Positions 11,751 through 24,311 are shown, numbered from the stretch's first letter. The stretch: DNA of 64,000 nt from Mesostigma viride (GCA_009746045.1 RPFO01000213.1:3784956-3848955), one strand, 5' to 3'. Notes: generated from the letters alone by a model not told the origin. Numbers and translations: made by a program.

Positions 11751-12780
11751 GGAGACTACTCGCCCACCCAGGTGGAGGGGCCCGGGCCAAGTCCATCCTG
11801 CCGATGGGTTTTCGAATCCGAGCCGTGGCTCACTGACCGAATGCCATAATGGGGTAGCCGTCACTAGAAACAGTGAGGCGAGGGGCGGATCGACTTACGA
11901 ATTTCGTAAGGCCTGCTCCTTCTACCCACACGTTTCAAGTGACGGCTAGCTTTTCCGCCCCTCAAAAGAGATGGCTAGACGTACCTTTTCGTGCTGAATC
12001 CGAATCTGCCCTTTGTTTCGCGTTTAGATTACTACGTAAGGTGCTATCTCGTCCGCCGTCAGGGCCACCATAGCCAGGCCCGTCTTCCAAGAACTGCTGC
12101 CCATGTGCGGCGTGGGATTCAACTAATGCCGCGGCGTGGGATTCAACTAACTAACTAACTAACTTCCGCGGCGTGGGAACCAACAACAAGAACAAGAACA
12201 AGAACAAGAACAAGAACAACACGCAACCGCCCTGTGCCGTACCTAGAACGGGACAAGTACAAGACTGTATCGGCCACTGTAGATTCTCTGCTGCCCATGT
12301 GCGGCGTGGGACACAACAACAACAACAACAACAACAACAAGACCGTAACCGGGGTCCGTTTCGGTTACGGCCGCGTACTAGGCTCGGTTCGGTGTACGCG
12401 GCGTGTACGTAGCGTGACATTAATTCTAGTGGACGCCATGCGGTCCATGTCGGTCACAGGCTGTCTTACGTGGGTACGTAAGCACCTGCAAACCACATTG
12501 TTCTCATGACGGCTAGCCCGGATTGCGGTCGGATTACGGGTAAAGTGCTGTTCGTGGGACGGTACAAGCTATGGTCAGTGCATACCCGGCAGGTGCTGGG
12601 TTTCCTGATTATGCAAATACCCCCGCCCCTACCGCAGGTGCGGACGCGGACACACTTTAACCCCTGGTTACGGAATTACCATGCATTGGCGGTTTAGTGG
12701 AGGAACCACTAGCGCCATCCCTGGCGATTCGACATCGCCTCGAAACCCCCCCCCTGAGATCCGCCGTCATTGCTAGACAC
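11751..12780. other. non-coding, dispersed repeat debris with (AAC)n and (AACAAG)n
   Basis: Contains repeated GCGGCGTGGGA words (12107, 12130, 12168, 12301) followed by ttcaacta or aacaac runs, an (AACAAG)n tract at 12183-12217 and (AAC)n at 12314-12341. The block ctctgct..catgtgc.ggcgtgggacac followed by (AAC)n also occurs inside the MITE near 4575-4622. No gene seen. Confidence 0.6.
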
Positions 12781-13027
12781 GGCAAGGCAATGAGGCTTTA
12801 CCCCATGGTCATCACTGACCCATCAGCTCAGTTCCGGCACCCCACCAACACTCGACACTGACACTCTTCCTCGCTTGTGGTTTCTCTGCGCTTTTCCCGG
12901 GATCATCACCCACAACACCGGCATGGACATACGTGGCGGCGCCGGACGCAACGGACGTGGCGGCCGCGCCAACCGTGACTAGGTAAGACCTGCCTGCTGA
13001 TACGACACTCACCTCGTAACACTCACC

Positions 13028-13760
13028 ATGAGCCAACTCACCATAGTATCATGGAATGTGCGCGGTGTCAATAGCTATGGAGTACGTACTGCTACTGGCA
13101 TACCCAATATGCTACTCGTATCAAGCAATTATCCCTTCACCTTGCATAATTACTGCAGGGCTACGGCGGCCCAGCTCATGAGATCTGGCTGGGCCTGCAG
13201 GAGCATAAAATTCAAGGCCCGGGGGTCACGGCCAACAAAGCAGTGAGAGCACTAGCTCCTACTGAATAGTGAGAGTCGCTGGGCCTGGGCGCGAGGAACC
13301 CAGGGGGGCACAGCTTTGATTCAATACCGTAAAACGGCTTCCTCACGTGTACCTCACCTGCCACACTTGGTCCCAACCGGTAGATACGGCGGCGGGTCAA
13401 TGGCAAGGCCGCTGGGTACGACAGCACATCACCTGGGGTAGCAAGCAAGGGTACCTTCTCTCAATATACGCCCCAACCGACCCAGCTGAACAACATAATT
13501 TTTTCAAAGACATGTTTCAGATGATCCACGACATTAAATATTTCCCACGGCCTGGAGGTCATATTGATGGGTGATTTCAATCTGGACATGGCGGCGCACC
13601 CTCAATCACGTACAAACCCCTTTCACGAACAGCTACTAGAGCTTAACCTACACGACCTACTGCGCTCCAGGGACAACGACCACACTTGGCTTGCAACACG
13701 CGACGGTCACCGCATCACACGCCGTCTAGACAGAATCTATGCCACGCACGTTTTACACGT
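13028..13760 (+). pseudogene. second, degraded L1-like LINE: endonuclease part
   Basis: Starts MSQLTIVSWNVRGVNSYG, closely matching the ORF2 start of the LINE at 9852. It continues in several frames with QGRWVRQHITWGSKQG, SIYAPTDPAEQ and MGDFNLDMAAHPQS, then HTWLATRDGHRITRRLDRIY. The match stops abruptly near 13750; no reverse transcriptase follows. Stretches are deleted relative to the longer copy and frames are broken, so it is dead. The 250 bases upstream (from about 12780) may be its ORF1/5' part but are not recognisable. Confidence 0.8.
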
Positions 13761-14340
13761 ATGGCTATTTAAAATAGCGCCTTAATGATTGAGAATGAAT
13801 GCGAAAGACCTTTGACTTCCTATGCATCACAGCGCACCGACGATGGTGGCCTAAGTAGTAAGCAATCCGATGCGACACTGAGGAAAACGAGGCGTTCATA
13901 TGACGTCACACAGCTTGTCTCGTTTGCATGCCTAGATTAACATTCATCGAACCAAGAGGACGAGACTCTCGTCCTCGGACCAATTTAACCTAGGTCTGCC
14001 ACCAAGCTGGCAAGAGGCGCCGACATGGCGCCGACCTTCCAGAGAACTCCGAAACATGCAGTCCACACAAGATCCTCGGGTCGACATCGACCTCGCCAGG
14101 CTACAGAATCCACACATGAGTATACAATATCTCAACCAGCTATAAAGTACGCAGCGCGGCGCGACTGCACCGGCCCCTAGAAGATCGCATATGTACATCA
14201 ACTTAGGCCCAAAATAATTGGTCCGAATCACACAAACTATCATAGTTCCATACAAAAGTCCTGACCAAGGGACAATTCCCAAATTAAGTCCCGAAATGAG
14301 TCCCAAAGTCCTACCGACTATATGACAACAAGCCAAAATA
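13761..14340. other. non-coding, nothing recognised
   Basis: No open frame with protein character, no simple repeat and no terminal repeats noticed. A decayed element is likely but cannot be named. Confidence 0.4.
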
Positions 14341-14346
14341 CATCAT

Positions 14347-14560
14347 TTATTCCATTGTTGCGCCCGTTCCAAGGGTCGGGCACGCAACAACAGTGTGCAA
14401 ATACAAATACCAATTCTGATTCTGTTGGCCCGGCCCCATGCAGGCAAGGTAGTGAGTCCCCGTGGGATCCAGCGGCTGCCCACAGCTACCACAAGGCCGC
14501 CCGGCCGGAACAAGAGGCTGCGGGGCAAATAGCTGGTGCCGGAGCGCCACCGAGTAGTGG
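14347..14560 (-). pseudogene. relic of a reverse transcriptase C-terminal zinc motif
   Basis: Minus-strand frame reads CGSCGQPLDPTGTHYLAC, the C-X2-C-X8-H-X3-C pattern found at the C-terminus of many non-LTR reverse transcriptases. Flanking residues are not informative, and no catalytic motifs are nearby. Confidence 0.45.
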
Positions 14561-15269
14561 CTGGGAGCTAAGGCGAATGGTATAGAATATGTACATGTGT
14601 GTTACCTAAATTTTGGTCTTAGCACAGCCCATGTCAATTAAATTGTTTGATTCCCTTACACAGCATAATAATACAAGGGGAGTGCACAACATTCGGCCAT
14701 GCAGGCACCAACTCATGTATTTTGTATCCAGGGTGAATTCCACATATCAGTATGCTGGTGAATAAGACATGCACCTCCGTTTGAATGTAAAATCCTTACA
14801 AACCCGTCAAGTCCTAGATGAAGAATTGTCTCAAGTTGAGGGGGGGGGGAGAGCGTAAGAGACAACCAAATGCCTGCAGGAGCTCAGACGCGCCCCCGCA
14901 GCCCTTCTTGGCCGAGGCCTTGGAGCCTGCATTGACCACCACCGGCCTGTTAGCGTGAAGCGCACACAACTCATAACCAAATAGTCATAACAAGAAATAC
15001 AATATAAGAGTTGGGGTGCGGTGCGGAAACGTGAAAACCTCCTTTCCGGCCTGCGCAGCCGCAGTCGTGTCTGCAGGCACGCCTCGCTCCGGCTCAGCAC
15101 TGCATGCATGCCGGCATGCGCCATGGCCGCGCCTGCAAGATATCATCCCTTTTCCCTCAATCTTATGCACATAAGATCCAGAAACTGTATACAAAATTAA
15201 AAGAACTCGCTCACGGTGGCCATCGAGCGCTGCATGCAGCACGAAAGGACACACTAAACAGGCTGGCAT

Positions 15270-15670
15270 TAGTGATTCTTGAGTTCGCTTCGTTAGTGCG
15301 CCAGACTCGCTTCTTTAGCACGCCAGAATCGCTTCATTAGTATGAATTCGCTTCATTAGTACAATGAAATCGGCCGGTTCGTTAGTCTGACATCATTCAA
15401 TGTGCTAATCATGCGAACGGTTAGTAGTAACGTTACATACTATAATGAGTCGGGAGGCCAGTACGGATTTCGATCAGACGTGCACGGGCGGATGCACTAA
15501 TGCATGACTCGGGTCAATAACTTTCAGTGGAGCAGGGCCGTACTAATGACCGAAGTCACTGAAGTCCGCAGCCCCCCAAATTCGACAGATTAGCTTACGA
15601 GTATCGGATCGGACCCGGGATCGCAACCTCGAGTCGTCAGTACAATCGAATGTACTAATCTTCCGAATTA
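15270..15670. repeat. degenerate repeats of a cgcttcattagt-like word
   Basis: The word (t)tcgctt(c)(a/g)ttagt recurs at 15287, 15309, 15331 and 15348 in decaying form, followed by 'gtactaat' words up to about 15670. No coding content between 14560 and 15840. Confidence 0.5.
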
Positions 15671-15839
15671 GTACAATCACTAACTGAGGAAGTGCGTTGA
15701 CCCTGTACGCAGATAGTCAAGGCGCACCACCCGATCCGACGGCCCAAAAAAGGTGGCAAGCTGCTGGGCGGGGCGTGCGAAAGAAGCATTGCATGCAACC
15801 AGCGCAGATTCTGCCAACAGTCTGATCGATCCGCAAAGA

Positions 15840-16470
15840 GATCCGTGTTACCGTTGGCCGTCGTGTTGGAGGGGGAGTACTGAGCGCCTCCATGCAGTGC
15901 CAACTGGCAGCGTGGCGTTGGCGTCGAGCAGCATATCTAGGAAGTGCCGAGCTGGGATCGATATGCTGGCCTCCTCCTCCTTGAGGGCGCTGAAGAAGCC
16001 CTCACGTTCCGCCTGAGCTCGACCCGCATGTGGCGCATAGCCCACGATAAGTCGCGGTGAGCGTATGGTGAGAATGGCCTTCTTCAGTGGCCGAAAAAGT
16101 GGCCACTAGCACACGCGGGGATCTCAGCACGATGGACTGGAGGTGAGCAGATGCTGCCGGTGAGCACAGGACGCCCACACCGCCTTGACCCGGCGCGGCG
16201 CCTCCACCATAATGGAATCGCCAACCCGCGCGGAGGTCGTCGACCATAAGCCCGTTGACCCCTTGCTGAGGGTCGACGGTGCGCCGATGCTCCTGGACTC
16301 CGAGGACGGCGATCTGGTTGTCGGCACACAAGGCGATCAGCTCGTCGACGCGTTGAGGTGCTGGGGTGCATGCTGCTGCTGGTAAAAGGATCTGCAGGGA
16401 GGGTGCGCACATTAAAGCTAGCAATACCAAGAAATATGGGCCGTTGCCCTAAGCGTGGGGCCGGTGGGGG
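15840..16470 (-). pseudogene. relic of a non-LTR APE-type endonuclease
   Basis: Minus-strand frames contain IASFNVRTL (near 16430), then LIALCADNQIAVLGVQEHR, GWRFHYGGG and GGVGVLCSP, in the order of the endonuclease domain. The last recognisable part, AGRAQAEREGFFSAL and PARHFLDMLLDANATL, fits the later domain with its catalytic Asp/Asn region. Two or more frameshifts are present. The family differs from the L1-like LINE at 5.3-11.7 kb. Confidence 0.65.
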
Positions 16471-16565
16471 TGGAGGTGGGGGTGGAGGTGGGGCCGGGTG
16501 GAGAAGGGTAGTGCTGGAGGTGGGGGTGGGGGTGGAGGTCACTGGGGGGGGGGAGGAGGGTGGCA
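16460..16565. repeat. (GGGGGT/GGA)n purine-rich tract
   Basis: Repeats of ggtggaggtgggggtgg separate the minus-strand endonuclease relic from the plus-strand reverse transcriptase relic. Confidence 0.7.
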
Positions 16566-16618
16566 ATTGGGGTTAATTCTTTTTAACGCATGGATGGAGT
16601 CTTTCTTACAGGGCGGAT

Positions 16619-17400
16619 ATGCGTCCTCTCCGTCCTGGCTGGGGTAAGCACATTCAGACCCATGGATGGCTGGACTGTCTAGGCTTAGAGGCGTGCGTGG
16701 GCGCGGTGGGGCTGGAGATTAGTGTCAAAACTGAGGCGATGGTGATTGGGGCTACCAGCTCCCCGCCGAGGCCCCGGCTGTTAGACAGGACGGAGGTCCC
16801 GTTCCATGATCGCTTCAAACTGCATGCTGGGGTCGAGCATGCGAGCCCCGACACGGCCGACGATGTGGACATCCGCATCGGCCTGGCCAGGGCTAGGCTT
16901 CGTTCGCTCAAAACCTACTGGCACTCGAAGGGCCTGGTCGAGCATGCACCGCAAGCGATTATGCTTTTCAAGGTCCTCGTCCTCACGGTGCTTACGTAAT
17001 AATGGCGCCGAGGCATGGACACTCACGGACACACTGGCCGCCAAGCTAGACCGCACGTTTTACAGGATGCTTCGCCAGGTCCTGATTGTGTAGGGTTTTC
17101 CACGCATAGGTCATTAGAGTCTTTGTATCAGGGTATGCCTTGCATTTCCGACGAGATTAGGCAGCGTAGGATAGCATTTGTATACGTATGACATCTAAGT
17201 TGCTCGCACCAGTCTGACAGGTAGATACCGCCCTTGGTCTGGCTGGCCCCGAGCGGCTTGGCCAACCAGGGCGGCACATCCTGACCTGGCCTGGCCCCAA
17301 GGACATTCCTAGAAAGCTGGGTAAACCTGCCATGATCTACACACAGATGTTGCTGGCCGACCTTAGTGGTGGTCCCAGCTCAGTTTGAACACCGCATTCA
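16619..17400 (+). pseudogene. relic of a non-LTR reverse transcriptase C-terminal region
   Basis: Plus-strand frames contain LEISVKTEAMVIG, the thumb-like segment DDVDIRIGLARARLRSL, and GAEAWTLTDTLAAKLDRTF followed by YRMLRQVL. These are hallmarks of the region after the catalytic YxDD in RTE/CR1-like reverse transcriptases (usual form LLYGSETWTLT...MLR). Further on, PCISDEIRQRRIAF fits the following conserved block. One base shift and stops are present. It lies head to head with the endonuclease relic at 15840-16470, so the two halves have been rearranged or belong to two elements. Confidence 0.7.
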
Positions 17401-17688
17401 CTCCCTCTCTCTTGCTTGGACTGCTATGCAGAACAATTAAGAAGAGGTGGCAGAAGATTGTCCAGGCTCACACGCCATGCAGCCCCTGGGCCCTGTGGGC
17501 AAGCCCCCTCCCCCCAAGCGGAAGGGGCGCTTTGCTGCGTACGAGCGTAGTTAGGATTTTCTAGACTAGATAGCTTAGAGTTATAGCTTACATAGTTCGA
17601 TTCCGCGGCTTCGCCCCCCTCAATCCATCCAGCAAGGAATATGTGCTACATGATCTCCCAACGGAGTCATGTTACATATATAGTTTAA

Positions 17689-20600
17689 CCCCTCATTGGT
17701 CCCATTTAAAGCCGAAAAATCGGCTGCAAAATGCTAAATTTGCAAACCACCCCACAGCCAACCTACCAACATCCAAGGGCTGTCCTTGGGGGTCAAGCAT
17801 GTCCATTAGTTGCCCTTCGGGGTGAGCTATCACAACCTAACATATCTGCAGGGTAGGCCATAGAAAACTACCGCCAAAGTTAGGGGGGTCGAGACGCGCG
17901 TTTTCATTTTTGGTAGAATGTGCATTTTGAATTATGTTATAAGACCTAGGCACCTACCACTTCAGGGATGATAAACAATTAGTTGCTGAACAGTTTGAGC
18001 CATTGGGGTCATCATTTGGGTGGGTATACCAGCAGTTACACCCAGTACAGCCCATAGGGGTACCGTTGGTAAAAAGCAACCAAGGGGGTAGGGGTGGGCA
18101 TACTACCTACTAATACCTACTAATATGGCCCCCAACCATGCCATACAATACATTTCCCTTCCACAATGATGGGGAAACATAACTGCATCATCACACTGCC
18201 CATACATGGCACCTATGTGCAGGTGCCACCTTGTCCATGCACGTAGGTAACGTGGTACGGATACCCTATGCAAGGCATACATTATAGGAGGCAGCCACCA
18301 ACAAACTAGTGACGTTGAGCCTATTTCAGCCTGCCCTAGCAAGGATAAACTAGGCCCAAGCTGCTATAGCTTGCCAGGTGATGGCCAGCACACCTGGTGG
18401 CACATGCTGTCAATGGGAAGCTTTTACTCACCAGTTACGTGCTTGATGATGCCACAGAGACCAGCCAACTGCCTCACACTCATGCAATATGTGTATGGGA
18501 AATGTATAACAAACATATATGGAGGTATTCAAACCCATACAGCATCTAAAACTTATCACCATCACACTGTGGCAGGTCAACTGACTGAGGGAAGCATCTA
18601 AGAAGGGTGTTTTAGAAAGGGGCCAGGCCAGGGTCAACAAAGAGCATGAATCATGCAAAAAGAATGTGCTACACAAGCTAGAACGTATATATAAACGTCA
18701 AACATCGATAGGAAAACGATGCTGAAGCTTTACCAGGCATGGATGGCGTTACCTTGGCCCAGGCGGTGGCCGCAAAATGGCGCATTTCGGCACACCAAAG
18801 TTGTGCAGCATGGTCGCTAGATTCGGCGATTTCTTGCCACCCTTGCACGTTTACGACTACTATGTATCATAAAAAGTACAAAGAAACCAATATATCCTTT
18901 AAAATACGCCGGAAAGGTATTGCTGTCAACGTTTCTATCGTCCGGCCTGATCGCAGTTTTTTCCAGCAAGAACGCTGCCGACACCTATCAAATGGCATTC
19001 CCGCGAACCAAAAATTGGCCTGTATGATCTTTAGCCCCTAAATGGTCTGGCTGCCGATTTTCCGCCTAAAACTGAGTTACAGCCGACACGTCGGCCCCTT
19101 CTCGGGGGACCAAATGCCGCGAAAACTATTGAGAATTAGGAAAAGTTTAGCTGAGAAGATCGAAAGTTTATAATTTTCCTCACAGCATGGTACTAGGGTT
19201 TGCATACTTCTGACAAAGTTATGGAGGTGTTCTGGCCGGTCAAAGTACAAGGGGTCAGGGTACTTTTTCACGTACAACGTGCATTCCGGAAAACGACGAC
19301 CTGGCCATGGCGGCTTGCGCCCACGCATGGCATTTACGTTTTCGTTCGAATTTTCTGACCAAACTCAGGAAATTGATTTTATACGTCCTAAAGATGATAC
19401 AGGCCAATTTTTGGTTCGCGGGAATGCCATTTGATAGGTGTCGGCAGCGTTCTTGCTGGAAAAAACTGCGATCAGGCCGGACGATAGAAACGTTGACAGC
19501 AATACCTTTCCGGCGTATTTTAAAGGATATATTGGTTTCTTTGTACTTTTTATGATACATAGTAGTCGTAAACGTGCAAGGGTGGCCAGAAATCGCCGAA
19601 TCCAGCGACCATGCTGCACAACTTTGGTGTGCCGAAATGCGCCATTTTGCGGCCACCGCCTGGGCCAAGGTAACGCCATCCATGCCTGGTAAAGCTTAAG
19701 CATCGTTTTCCTATCGATTTTTGACGTTTATATATACGTTCTAGCTTGTGTAGCACATTCTTTTTGCATTATTCATGCTCTTTCTTGACCCTGGCCTGGC
19801 CCCTTTCTAAAACACCCTTCTTAGATGCTTCCCTCAGTCAGTTGACCTGCCACAGGGTGATGGTGATAAGTTTTAGAGGCTGTATGGGTTTGAATACCTC
19901 CATATATGTTGGTTATACATTTCCCACACACATATTGCATGAGTGTGAGGCAGTTGGCTGGTCTCTGTGGCATCATCAAGCATGTAACCGGTGAGTAGAA
20001 GCTTCCCATTGTCAGCATGTGCCACCAGGTGTGCTGGCCATCACCTGGCAAGCTATAGCAGCTTAGGCCTAGTATATCCTTGCTAGGGCAAGCTGAAATA
20101 GGCTTAAAATCACTAGTTTGTTGGTGGCTGCCCCCTAGAATGCATGCCTTGTGTAGGGTATCCGTACCACGTTACCTACATGCATGGACAAGGTGGCACC
20201 TGCACATAGGTGCCATGTAAGGGCAGTGTGATGATGCAGTTATGTTTCCCCATCATTGTGGAAGGGAAATGTATTGTGTGGCATGGTTGGGGGCCATATT
20301 AGTAGGTATTAGTAGGTAGTATGCCCACTCCTACCCCCTTGGTTGCTTTTTCCCAACGGTACCCCTATGGGCTGTACTGGGTGTAACTGCTGGTATACCC
20401 ACCCAAATGATGACCCCAACGGCTCAAACTGTTCAGCAACTAATTGTTTATCATCCCTGAAGTGGTAGGTGCCTAGCTCTTACAACATAATTCAAAATGC
20501 ACATTCTACCAAAAATGAAAACGCTCGTCTTGACCCCCCTGACTTTGACGGCAGTTATACATGGCCTACCCTGCATATATGTAAGGTTGTGATATACCAA

Positions 20601-21090
20601 CCCGAAGGGCAACTCATGGACATGCTTGGCCCCCAAGGACAGCCATTGGATATGGGTGGGTTGGATGGCATCTGGTTTGCAAAATTGTGAAGTTACAGCC
20701 GATGCATCGGCAGTATTTCTGCCCATTTAGGGGTTAGGACGTATAAAATCAATTTCCTAAGTTTGGCCAGAAAATTCGAACGAAAACGTAAATGCCATGC
20801 GTGGGCGCAAGCCGCCATGGCCAGGTCGTCGTTTTCCGGAATGCACGTTGTACGGGAAAAAGTACCCTGACCCCTTGTACTTTGACCGGCCAGAACACCT
20901 CTATAACTTTGTCAGAAGTATGCGAACCCTAGTACCATGCTGTGAGGAAAATTATAAACTTTCGATCTTCTCAGCTAAACGTTTCCTAATTCTCAATAGT
21001 TTTCGCGCAATTTGGTCCCCCGCGGAGCAGCCGATGCATCGGCTGCAAGTCGATTTTTGGCGGAAAATCGGCTGCAAGACCAATGAGGGG
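17689..21090 (+). mobile_element. piggyBac-like non-autonomous element, outer copy (interrupted)
   Basis: Starts CCCCTCATTGGTC after TTAA (17685-17688) and ends GACCAATGAGGGG before TTAA (21091-21094). TTAA duplications are diagnostic of piggyBac-type transposition. The inner copy (19035-20733) sits in it with a TTAG duplication (19031-19034 and 20734-20737). Removing the insert and one TTAG leaves exactly 1,699 bp, the length of the other two copies. No transposase frame; the conserved short frames shared between copies are non-coding similarity. Confidence 0.92.
19035..20733 (-). mobile_element. piggyBac-like non-autonomous element, nested inverted copy
   Basis: A 1,699-bp element in inverse orientation, with ends CCCCTAAATGG and CCATTTAGGGG, flanked by TTAG on both sides. 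The empty site is preserved in the third copy, which reads atctTTAGgacgtataa without interruption at the matching place. This proves insertion into an existing element. The target TTAG departs by one base from the canonical TTAA. Confidence 0.93.
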
Positions 21091-21950
21091 TTAATTATTA
21101 ATTTTTTAAAAATTCGTCTTTTCGACTGGGATGAAATAGACGATCGAGCCAGGCATGTCCACGGCCACTTCCGCCAGCCATGCATTCTGAACAAACAGTG
21201 AGAGACGAAGCGCCCCTACAGCGCCCCATCACAAGCACCCCGTCACACCATAGCAGGCCAAAGTAAAGAATAACGGCCAAAATAATGTAAGGCCCCATCT
21301 GCCTATAGGTAATAACCGCGATTCCAAAGCCAACCCGCTCACGGGGCGGATCAGTGACCACTGACCACTGACGGTCGCCCGACCCCGCAGAAAGCAGGGA
21401 ACAACCCGCTTACAGGCGGTGGAGCAGACGCAAATCCACGTGTGAGCTGCCTGCGCGTTTGTAACGGGATCTCGTTAATGGAAAGTTTGGCCCAACAGCC
21501 CAAAAGTTTGCGACGGTTATATCTGGAGCTCGCGAACACAGGACATCGCAGAGTTTTCTATCGTAGGAGCAATTTGCGCGTACGTCCGGACCTCTGCCTA
21601 ATGGCTCGATTCTGGATGTAGTAACACACAAAAAACCTCATAATATGGACGCCGTGGTTTGACCTTTTCGTGCATGATTGGTCGCAATGAAATTACGCGC
21701 AGCTCATTCGTCAAGCGGGCTTTAAGTCGCGCCGCTGAGTGGCTGGAGCCAAAAGCTGTTTGAAAGAGTGTTAGCTAAATTTGTGCCAAGGCTGCGTTTT
21801 ACAAATTGTTGTATATATCAAGGAGGATTGTTGTATATATATGTTGTAAGTAATTATATTTTTAAAATATATATTCTGATCAGACACTCCGCAAAGGTGA
21901 AAACCTTTGCGTTCAGTGCAAAATATATATGTTGATTGGTGGTGCTCGCC

Positions 21951-22460
21951 ATGGTTCGGTCGGTTTTCCCCCACGCGAACATCCGGTCCGAGGATGCGGA
22001 TGGCGCTGCCTTCTATTCCCCCAACCACCGGCCTGACATCGTGGTGCTGGACTTTGAGGGCCGGGGTGGCCGGCATCTGCTTATTGACGTTTCGGTGGCG
22101 CGGCCCTTGGCTCTTAGCCACGTGGCTGGGGCCTCCTTCACGGCAGGTTACACGGCGGACCGGGCGCCGGAGCGGGCCAAGCTCCTGGCCTACGGCGACG
22201 TCGGGCACCATCGTGTGGTGCCCTTTGTCCTGGAGGAGTTTGGGGCCATGGGGGCCCTGACCTCCGCCTTCTTCAAGGAGTGTTGCCGGCTCCGGGAATT
22301 AAAAGACCGGCTGGACCTGGAGGGCCAGCGGGCCCCATGGTCGGCGCGGACCTGGACGTCATATTGGCGTCAGCGCTTGTCGGTGGCGCTGACTCGGGCC
22401 ATGGCTGACATCATGCTCCGCCGTACGCGGGCTGATTTTGCGGTGCAGCAGGGCTATTAG
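21951..22460 (+). CDS. orphan C-terminal domain of a retroelement polyprotein, intact frame
   Basis: ATG 21951 opens 169 codons, GC-rich compared with its AT-rich flanks, ending TAG 22460. The sequence includes HRPDIVVLDFEG and HLLIDVSVARPLA, then GHHRVVPFVLEEFG and a tail WSARTWTSYWRQRLSVALTR. This pattern (PD...D.SV...K..Y....VPF..E.FG....L.VAL.R) is typical of the region downstream of the reverse transcriptase in non-LTR-like elements of algae and protists. It resembles a PD-(D/E)XK nuclease fold, but the catalytic Lys is not certain. No reverse transcriptase precedes it here, so it is probably a 5'-truncated insertion rather than a host gene. Short AT-rich words (gtaagtaattatattttt) flank it on both sides. 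Confidence 0.55.
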   Translation: MVRSVFPHANIRSEDADGAAFYSPNHRPDIVVLDFEGRGGRHLLIDVSVARPLALSHVAGASFTAGYTADRAPERAKLLAYGDVGHHRVVPFVLEEFGAMGALTSAFFKECCRLRELKDRLDLEGQRAPWSARTWTSYWRQRLSVALTRAMADIMLRRTRADFAVQQGY

Positions 22461-22608
22461 GTTCCTCCCGTTAGGCGTTTCCATTGGTCTGATCGTAGTA
22501 TAGAGCTTTGACATGGCTCTGGGCCTCTGTATATAGGTTTATATATATAGCTGGGCGTTTGCTTTGGTTTGAGTGATTCCACTCTGATGTAAGTAATTAT
22601 ATTTTTAA

Positions 22609-24307
22609 CCCCTAAATGGGCAGAAATACTGCCGATGCATCGGCTGTAACTTCACAATTTTGCAAACCAAATGCCATCCAACCCACCCATATCCAATGGC
22701 TGTCCTTGGGGGCCAAGCATGTCCATGAGTTGCCCTTCGGGGTGAGCTATCACAACCTAACATATCTGCAGGGTAGGCCATGTATAACTGCCGTCAAAGT
22801 CAGGGGGGTCAAGACGAGCGTTTTCATTTTTGGTAGAATGTGCATTTTGAATTAGGTTGTAAGAGCTAGGCACCAACCACTTCAGGGATGATAAACAATT
22901 AGTTGCTGAACAGTTTGAGCCATTGGGGTCATCATTTGGGTGGGTATACCAGCAGTTACACCCAATACAGCCCATAGGGGTACCGTTGGTAAAAAGCAAC
23001 CAAGGGGGTAGGAGTGGGCATACTACCTACTAATACCTACTAATATGGCCCCCAACCATGCCACACAATACATTTCCCTTCCACAATGATGGGGAAACAT
23101 AACTGCATCATCACACTGCCCTTACATGGCACCTATGTGCAGGTGCCACCTTGTCCATGCACGTAGGTAACGTGGTACGGATACCCTACGCAAGGCATGC
23201 ATTCTAGGAGGCAGCCACCAACAAACTAGTGATTTTAAGCCTATTTCAGCTTGCCCTAGCAAGGATAAACTAGGCCTAAGCTGCTATAGCTTGCCAGGTG
23301 ATGGCCAGCACACCTGGTGGCACATGCTGACAATGGGAAGCTTCTACTCACCGGTTACATGCTTGATGATGCCACAGAGACCAGCCAACTGCCTCACACT
23401 CATGCAATATGTGTGTGGGAAATGTATAACAAACATATATGGAGGTATTCAAACCCATACAGCCTCTGAAACTTATCACCATCACCCTGTGGCAGGTCAA
23501 CTGACTGAGGGAAGCATCTAAGAAGGGTGTTTTAGAAAGGGGCCAGGCCAGGGTCAACAAAGAGCATGAATCATGCAAAAAGAATGTGCTACACAAGCTA
23601 GAACGTATATATAAACGTCAAACATCGACAAGAAAACGATAACTCAGCTTTACCTGGCATGGCTGGCATTACCTTGGCCCAGGCGGTGGCCGCAAAATGG
23701 CGCATTTCGGCACACCAAAGTTGTGCAGCATGGTCGCTGGATTCGGCGATTTCTGGCCACCCTTGCACGTTTACGACTACTATGTATCATAAAAAGTACA
23801 AAGAAACCAATATATCCTTTAAAATACGCCGGAAAGGTATTGCTGTCAACGTTTCTATCGTCCGGCCTGATCGCAGTTTTTTCCAGCAAGAACGCTGCCG
23901 ACACCTATCAAATGGCATTCCCGCGAACCAAAAATTGGCCTGTATCATCTTTAGGACGTATAAAATCAATTTCCTGAGTTTGGTCAGAAAATTCGAACGA
24001 AAACGTAAATGCCATGCGTGGGCGCAAGCCGCCATGGCCAGGTCGTCGTTTTCCGGAATGCACGTTGTACGTGAAAAAGTACCCTGACCCCTTGTACTTT
24101 GACCGGCCAGAACACCTCTATAACTTTGTCAGAAGTATGCAAACCCTAGTACCATGCTGTGAGGAAAATTATAAACTTTCGATCTTCTCAGCTAAACGTT
24201 TCCTAATTCTCAATAGTTTTCGCGGCATTTGGTCCCCCGAGAAGGGGCCGACGTGTCGGCTGTAACTCAGTTTTAGGCGGAAAATCGGCAGCCAGACCAT
24301 TTAGGGG
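22609..24307 (+). mobile_element. piggyBac-like non-autonomous element, third copy (uninterrupted)
   Basis: 1,699 bp between TTAA at 22605-22608 and TTAA at 24308-24311, with ends CCCCTAAATGG and CCATTTAGGGG. It is highly similar throughout to the nested copy and, except at its termini, to the outer copy, and carries the empty TTAG site. Subterminal sequence includes GCCGATGCATCGGC at the left and GCCGACGTGTCGGC at the right, short palindromes likely bound by transposase. Confidence 0.93.
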
Positions 24308-24311
24308 TTAA

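Noticed and set aside
18428-24265. Several 76-142-residue frames conserved between the 1,699-bp elements
   Set aside because: They are conserved because the elements are copies of each other; they resemble no transposase and occur on both strands of the same DNA.
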